Assembly: GCF_032463525.1 (NCBI RefSeq)
Contig: NZ_CP135971.1
Span: 372,001-436,000 of the forward strand
DNA length: 64,000 nucleotides
Direction: 5' to 3'
From: Pseudomonas sp. DTU_2021_1001937_2_SI_NGA_ILE_001
GTDB lineage: Bacteria > Pseudomonadota > Gammaproteobacteria > Pseudomonadales > Pseudomonadaceae
Shown here: in pieces, positions 59,965-64,000 of the stretch
Position numbering within the stretch: the first letter of the stretch is position 1
Layout of the letters: every line of letters starts with the position of its first letter
Position numbers and translations under genes: made by a program
The notes under the pieces: generated by a model
Told to the model about the DNA's origin: nothing
The model's database searches: none
What the model saw: the letters and a program-made list of their open reading frames with translations, nothing else

Positions 59965-60959
59965 TGCGAACCTTCGACTATCAACGCGCCAGCTCGCCGG
60001 CCCAGGCGGTCAGTCAGGCCACCGGCGACGGGCAGCGCTTCTACCTGGCCGGCGGCACCACGCTGCTGGACCTGGTGAAGCTGGATGTGATGCAGGCCGA
60101 CCAACTGGTGGATATCAACCGCCTCGACCTGCTCAAGATCGAACCCTTGAGCGATGGCCGCCTGCGCATCGGTGCGCTGGTCAGCAATACCGAGCTGGCC
60201 CAGCATCCGCTGGTGCGCGACCGTTACCCGGTGCTCGCCGAAGCCATCCTGCAAGGCGCCAGCACGGCGTTGCGCAACAAGGCCACCACCGGCGGCAACC
60301 TGATGCAGCGGGTGCGCTGCAATTACTTCCGCGATGGTCTTTCGGCGTGCAACAAGCGCGAGCCGGGCTCGGGCTGTGCGGCCATCGACGGCCTGAACCG
60401 CAGCGTGCATGCGGTGCTCGGCACCAGCGACCAGTGCATCGCCACGCACCCCTCGGACATGTGCGTGGCGGTGGCGGCCATCGGCGCACAGGTCACCGTG
60501 CAGGGCGCCAAGGGCAGCCGCGACATCGGCTTTGCCGATTTCCACCTGCTGCCCGGCCAGACCCCCTGGCGCGAGCATGCCCTGGAAAGCGGTGAACTGA
60601 TCACTCACCTGACCCTGGACGCGCCGCTGCCCGGCAGCCGGTCGGCGTATCTGAAGCTGCGCGACCGCACCTCCTACCAGTTCGCCCTGGCCTCCAGCGC
60701 CGTGGTGCTGGTGCTTGAAGGTCAGCGCATCAAGGAGGCACGCATCGCCCTGGGCGGGGTCGCCACCAAACCCTGGCGCGCCGTCGAGGCGGAGCGTGCG
60801 CTGGTGGGCCAGCAGGCGTCGCTAGACCTCTACCAGCGCGTTGCGCAGCTGGCCATGAAAGAGGCCAAGGCCTACAGCCATAACGCCTTCAAGATCCCTC
60901 TGGGGCAACAGGTCATCACCCGCAACCTCCGTGATCTCACGGCCAAGGAGCTCGCATGA
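59964..60959 (+). CDS. paoB: FAD-binding subunit of molybdenum aldehyde oxidoreductase (PaoB-like, with extra Fe-S cluster)
   Basis: This 331-residue FAD subunit begins MRTFDYQRASSPAQAVSQA. The FAD loop LAGGTTLLDLVKLDV and TTGGNLMQRVRC are clear. An inserted segment holds four cysteines (RVRCNYF, SACNKR, GSGCAAI, DQCIATHPSD), matching the extra 4Fe-4S cluster of E. coli PaoB, unlike ordinary xanthine dehydrogenase FAD subunits. It overlaps the neighbours by one and four bases. Confidence 0.94.
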   Translation: MRTFDYQRASSPAQAVSQATGDGQRFYLAGGTTLLDLVKLDVMQADQLVDINRLDLLKIEPLSDGRLRIGALVSNTELAQHPLVRDRYPVLAEAILQGASTALRNKATTGGNLMQRVRCNYFRDGLSACNKREPGSGCAAIDGLNRSVHAVLGTSDQCIATHPSDMCVAVAAIGAQVTVQGAKGSRDIGFADFHLLPGQTPWREHALESGELITHLTLDAPLPGSRSAYLKLRDRTSYQFALASSAVVLVLEGQRIKEARIALGGVATKPWRAVEAERALVGQQASLDLYQRVAQLAMKEAKAYSHNAFKIPLGQQVITRNLRDLTAKELA

Positions 60960-63172
60960 GTCAGACCATCATCGGCAAGGCGCACAAGCGCATCGACGGC
61001 CGCCTGAAGGTCAGTGGCCAGGCGCGCTACGCGGCGGATCATCCGTACCCCGGCATGCTCTACGCCTATGGCGTGTACAGCAGCATCGCCTGCGGGCGCA
61101 TCCAGGCGCTCGACACCTCGGCGGCCAAAGCCATGCCCGGCGTAGTGGAAATTCTCCACCATGGGCACTGCCCGACGCTGCATCGCACCCCGGAAAGCGC
61201 GATGAGCTTCGACCAGATATTGCAGGCCAGCAAGGCCGACGAACACCGGTTGCCATTCGAGGATGACCGCATCTATTACCCTGGCCAGTTCGTCGCCCTG
61301 GTGGTCGCGCAAAGCTTCGCCCAGGCGCGGGCCGCCGCGCAGGCGGTGAAGGTCAGTTACCAGGCTGAGGAGCCGGTGAAGAATCTCGAGGAGGGGCTGC
61401 GCCTGAAGGGCTTCAAGCCCAGCAGCGGCACCCACGAGCGCGGCGACCCGGACACCGCGTTCCAGCAGGCCACCCAGCGCATCGACGTGACCTACACCAC
61501 CCCGGCAGAAACCCACAACCCCATGGAAATGCACGCCACCACCGCGCACTGGCAGGACGGTCGGCTGTATGTGGAAGAAAGCACCCAGGGAGTGGTCAAC
61601 CATCGCAACTTCCTGGCCAATGTCTTCGACCTGGCGCCGGAGCAGGTCGAAGTGCGTGCGCCGTTCATCGGTTCCGGGTTCGGCGGCAAGCTGTGGCCCT
61701 GGCCGCATTCGGTGGCGGCCTGTGCAGCGGCAAAAATGACCGGCCGCCCGGTGCAACTGATGTTGCCCCGGGCGCAGATGTTCAGCACCGTGGGCCATCG
61801 TCCGGAAACTCGCCAGCGCCTGCGCCTGGCCACCGATGACCAAGGCCGTCTGGTGTCGCTGCGTCACGAGTCGATCAACAGCACCTCGACTGTGGACACC
61901 TACACCGAGACCTGCGGCAGCGTCACCAAGAGCCTCTACAGTTGCGCCAATGTGCTGGTCAGTCATGCCACCAGCCCGGTCAACCACGGTACGCCGACCT
62001 CGATGCGCGCCCCTGGCGCGGCACCGGGGCTGTTCGCCCTGGAGTCGGCCATCGATGAAATGGCCGAAGCGGTGAAGATGGACCCGCTGGCGTTCCGTCG
62101 CCTGAACCTGGCGAGCAAGGATGAAAGCAGCGATCTGCCGTGGTCGAGCAACCACCTGGCCGAAGCCATCGACCAGGCGGCCGAACGCTTCGGCTGGAAC
62201 CAGCGCGATGCGCGCATCGGCGCAATGCGTGACGGTGACGAAATCATCGGCTACGGCATGGGTGCCTGTAACTGGGAGGCGTTCCAGGTGCCCACCGAAG
62301 CGCGGGTCAGCCTGCGCGCCGATGGATCGGCGCTGGTGCAGTGCGGCGTGCAGGACATCGGCACCGGCACCTACACCATCGTCGCGCAGACCGTCAGCGA
62401 ACTCACCGGGCTGCCGCTGGAGCGTATCGAAGTTCAGCTGGGCGATTCGTCGTTCGTCCCCGGCCCGGTGTCCGGGGGCAGCTGGATGACCGCCAGCGTC
62501 ATGCCGGCCCTGGCCGGTGCCACGCGCCAGGCGCTGGACAAGCTGCGCAGCTTCGCGGTGGCCGACAAGGCCGCCTTTGCTGGTGAAAAGCCGGAGAACC
62601 TGGAGGTGCGCGACGGGCAACTGGTCAAGGATGGTCGTCAGGTGAGTTTCGCCGAGATTCTCAAGGGCCAGCGCCTGGCCCGCGCCGAAGGCACTTTCCG
62701 CAGTGGCATGGGCGACCAGAAGAAATTCTCCTATCGCTCGTTTGGTGCGCATTTCGTCGAAGTGCGCTGGGACCCGGGCATCTCGCGCCTGCGCGTGGCG
62801 CGGGTAGTCAGTGCCATCGACGTCGGCAAGGTGGTCAACCCGCTGGCGGCGCGCAACCAGGTCGAGGGCGCCATCGTCATGGGCGTCGGCATGGCGCTGT
62901 TCGAGGCCACCGAGTACGACCCGCGCACCGGCCTGCCGGTCAATGACAACTACGCCGAGTACGTGGTGCCCGTGCACGCCGACCAACCGGAGCTGGATGT
63001 GATCCTGCTCGATTATCCGGACCTCAACCTCAACGAGTTCGGTGCCCGGGGCATCGGCGAAATCGGCATCACCGGGCTGGCCGCCGCCGTCGCCAATGCG
63101 GTGTACCACGCCACCGGCCAGCGCATCCGCAACCTGCCCATCACCAAGGAGAAGCTGATGGCCGGTCTTTGA
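60956..63172 (+). CDS. paoC: Molybdenum-cofactor subunit of periplasmic aldehyde oxidoreductase (PaoC-like)
   Basis: This 738-residue molybdopterin-cytosine-dinucleotide subunit begins MSQTIIGKAHKRIDGRLKVS. Typical stretches are HNPMEMHATTAHW, IGSGFGGKLWPWPHSVAA, APGAAPGLFALESAIDEMA and the C-terminal GARGIGEIGITGLAAAVANA, which contains the catalytic Glu. It oxidises aldehydes, often aromatic ones, to acids in the periplasm. It carries no signal of its own and relies on the Tat signal of the small subunit. Confidence 0.95.
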   Translation: MSQTIIGKAHKRIDGRLKVSGQARYAADHPYPGMLYAYGVYSSIACGRIQALDTSAAKAMPGVVEILHHGHCPTLHRTPESAMSFDQILQASKADEHRLPFEDDRIYYPGQFVALVVAQSFAQARAAAQAVKVSYQAEEPVKNLEEGLRLKGFKPSSGTHERGDPDTAFQQATQRIDVTYTTPAETHNPMEMHATTAHWQDGRLYVEESTQGVVNHRNFLANVFDLAPEQVEVRAPFIGSGFGGKLWPWPHSVAACAAAKMTGRPVQLMLPRAQMFSTVGHRPETRQRLRLATDDQGRLVSLRHESINSTSTVDTYTETCGSVTKSLYSCANVLVSHATSPVNHGTPTSMRAPGAAPGLFALESAIDEMAEAVKMDPLAFRRLNLASKDESSDLPWSSNHLAEAIDQAAERFGWNQRDARIGAMRDGDEIIGYGMGACNWEAFQVPTEARVSLRADGSALVQCGVQDIGTGTYTIVAQTVSELTGLPLERIEVQLGDSSFVPGPVSGGSWMTASVMPALAGATRQALDKLRSFAVADKAAFAGEKPENLEVRDGQLVKDGRQVSFAEILKGQRLARAEGTFRSGMGDQKKFSYRSFGAHFVEVRWDPGISRLRVARVVSAIDVGKVVNPLAARNQVEGAIVMGVGMALFEATEYDPRTGLPVNDNYAEYVVPVHADQPELDVILLDYPDLNLNEFGARGIGEIGITGLAAAVANAVYHATGQRIRNLPITKEKLMAGL

Positions 63173-63184
63173 TCGGCGTGCGCG

Positions 63185-63210
63185 CCTGCCCGGTCAATGG
63201 ACCGGGCAGG
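63185..63210 (+). other. Perfect intra-operon hairpin between paoC and paoD-like genes
   Basis: An eleven-pair perfect stem (CCTGCCCGGTC with GACCGGGCAGG) and an AATG loop start 12 bases after the paoC stop. The AGGAGG ribosome site of the next gene follows. It may stabilise the upstream messenger or reduce expression of the chaperone gene. Confidence 0.6.
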
Positions 63211-63236
63211 GCGGTCTTCAGCGAAGGAGGCTAGCG

Positions 63237-64000
63237 ATGCAACAGCTCGATTTGCAGGTGGTGCGCCAGGCGCGGGACTGGCTGGCAACGGGGCAGCCGG
63301 TGTGGCTGTGCACGGTGCTGGGCACCTACGGCTCCGCCCCGCGTGGCCCGGGGGCCATGCTGGTAGCGTTGTCGGGCGGCGAGCACCGTGGCTCGTTGTC
63401 CGGTGGCTGTATCGAGGAGGATTTTCTCGAACGCCTGGCCAAGGGCTCGCTGCCCATGCGCAACCAGATCGTGCGCTATGGCGAAGGGGGTATAGCCCCT
63501 GGATTGTCGTTACCCTGCGGGGGCGTGCTCGATGTGCTGGTCGAGTACCTGACGCCGGGCGAAGAGATACAGGCGCATCTGGGGCAGGTGGAACAGGCCC
63601 TGAGCGCAGGCCCCTTGCTGACGCGCCAGGTCACCCTCGGGCGGCAGGCGCCCGATCTGCTGCCGGGGCGGCTCGGTGAGGCGCGGGTACAGGTGGCGGC
63701 CGAGGCGGTACGTATTCGCGTGGGGGCGGTGCATCGCATCCTGCTGGCGGGGTTGTCGCCGGTAGCCGAGTTCTGTGCCAGCTTTGCCCTGGCCCTGGGT
63801 TACGAGGTGATTCTGTGCGAGCCCCGCGAAGAGGTGCTGGCCGGCTTCTCGATGCCCGGCGTGGAGGTGCGTCAGCAACTGCCGGCGGTGTTCATCGCCG
63901 AGGGCGGCTGCCATGCCGCCACCGCAGTGGTGGCGCTGACTCACGACCCGCGCCTGGATGACCTGACCCTGATGGAAGCGGTGCGCACCGAGGCGTTCTA
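63237..64000 (+). CDS. paoD: XdhC/PaoD-type molybdenum cofactor maturation protein (3' end outside window)
   Basis: Open from ATG 63237 (AAGGAGG seven bases upstream) to the window end: 254 codons without a stop. The N-terminal XdhC domain is clear: WLCTVLGTYGSAPRGPGAML, SGGCIEEDFLE and LSLPCGGVLDVLVEYL. The Rossmann-like C-terminal domain follows. XdhC/PaoD proteins sulfurate and insert the cofactor into the large subunit before Tat export. Its place after paoC supports this. Confidence 0.93.
   Translation, partial: MQQLDLQVVRQARDWLATGQPVWLCTVLGTYGSAPRGPGAMLVALSGGEHRGSLSGGCIEEDFLERLAKGSLPMRNQIVRYGEGGIAPGLSLPCGGVLDVLVEYLTPGEEIQAHLGQVEQALSAGPLLTRQVTLGRQAPDLLPGRLGEARVQVAAEAVRIRVGAVHRILLAGLSPVAEFCASFALALGYEVILCEPREEVLAGFSMPGVEVRQQLPAVFIAEGGCHAATAVVALTHDPRLDDLTLMEAVRTEAF

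Noticed and set aside
60872..63109. A 745-codon open frame on the minus strand opposite paoC.
   Set aside because: Antisense shadow of a secure molybdoenzyme gene; no domain can be recognised in it.
1..64000. CRISPR arrays, tRNA or rRNA genes, insertion sequences, prophage genes.
   Set aside because: No regularly spaced direct repeats, no recognisable tRNA/rRNA sequence and no transposase or phage proteins were found on either strand.

Overview
The window looks like chromosomal DNA of a Pseudomonas, probably from the putida/fluorescens lineages. It is GC-rich with G/C-ending codons. It carries a katB-ankB pair, a putida-type inverted extragenic repeat (three copies), a btu-type cobalamin uptake locus, a sigma-54-regulated T6SS and a flavohaemoglobin preceded by NorR-type sites. 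I saw no rRNA, tRNA, CRISPR array, transposase or phage gene.

Layout. (1) 1-9103: a tight co-directional catabolic operon. It holds an aldehyde dehydrogenase (5' end cut off), an SDR lacking the usual catalytic residues, a seven-repeat Asp-box propeller, a VOC dioxygenase-like protein, an amino-acid-synthesis-family protein, an alpha/beta hydrolase, an MhpA-like flavin hydroxylase, an MhpD-like hydratase, an AraC regulator and a Bcr/CflA-type MFS pump. It resembles a meta-cleavage pathway for an unidentified aromatic or heteroaromatic substrate. (2) 9088-10117: peroxiredoxin and RidA, followed by an inverted repeat. (3) 10462-15587 (minus): bacteriophytochrome, single-domain response regulator and hybrid kinase, i.e. 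a red-light signalling operon. (4) 15773-20314: an AraC regulator divergent from serine acetyltransferase, a cysteine-synthase-like PLP enzyme, a methyltransferase and an AzlCD exporter, which together suggest synthesis and export of an O-acetylserine-derived amino acid. (5) 20546-25604: a CHASE hybrid kinase and a receiver-diguanylate cyclase. (6) 25626-27891: a ClpP-fold protein, a KGG-repeat stress protein, an AT-rich gap and a YghU-type glutathione transferase. (7) 28026-33262 (minus): a cobalamin riboswitch controlling a TonB-dependent receptor and a BtuCDF-like ABC importer. (8) 33359-35374 (minus): a MotA/MotB-like pair resembling ZorA/ZorB of Zorya defence, without the other Zorya genes. 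(9) 35816-52979: a T6SS core operon (tssA-B-C-E-F-G-H, a sigma-54 activator, a tiny lipoprotein, tssJ-K-L-M) with no hcp, vgrG or effector. (10) 53043-54873: flavohaemoglobin with a sigma-54/NorR-type control region, and a YqaA membrane protein. (11) 55053-57207: periplasmic catalase KatB and ankyrin protein AnkB. (12) 57474-59048: an Lrp regulator divergent from an EamA exporter. (13) 59296-64000: a Tat-exported molybdenum aldehyde oxidoreductase (paoABC-like) with its XdhC/PaoD-type maturation factor, cut by the window end.

The best candidates for undescribed biology are the acetylserine/PLP/methyltransferase/AzlCD cluster, the orphan ZorAB-like motor and the catabolic operon with its catalytically altered SDR. 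All functions are inferred from sequence motifs and gene context read by eye; no database search was possible.
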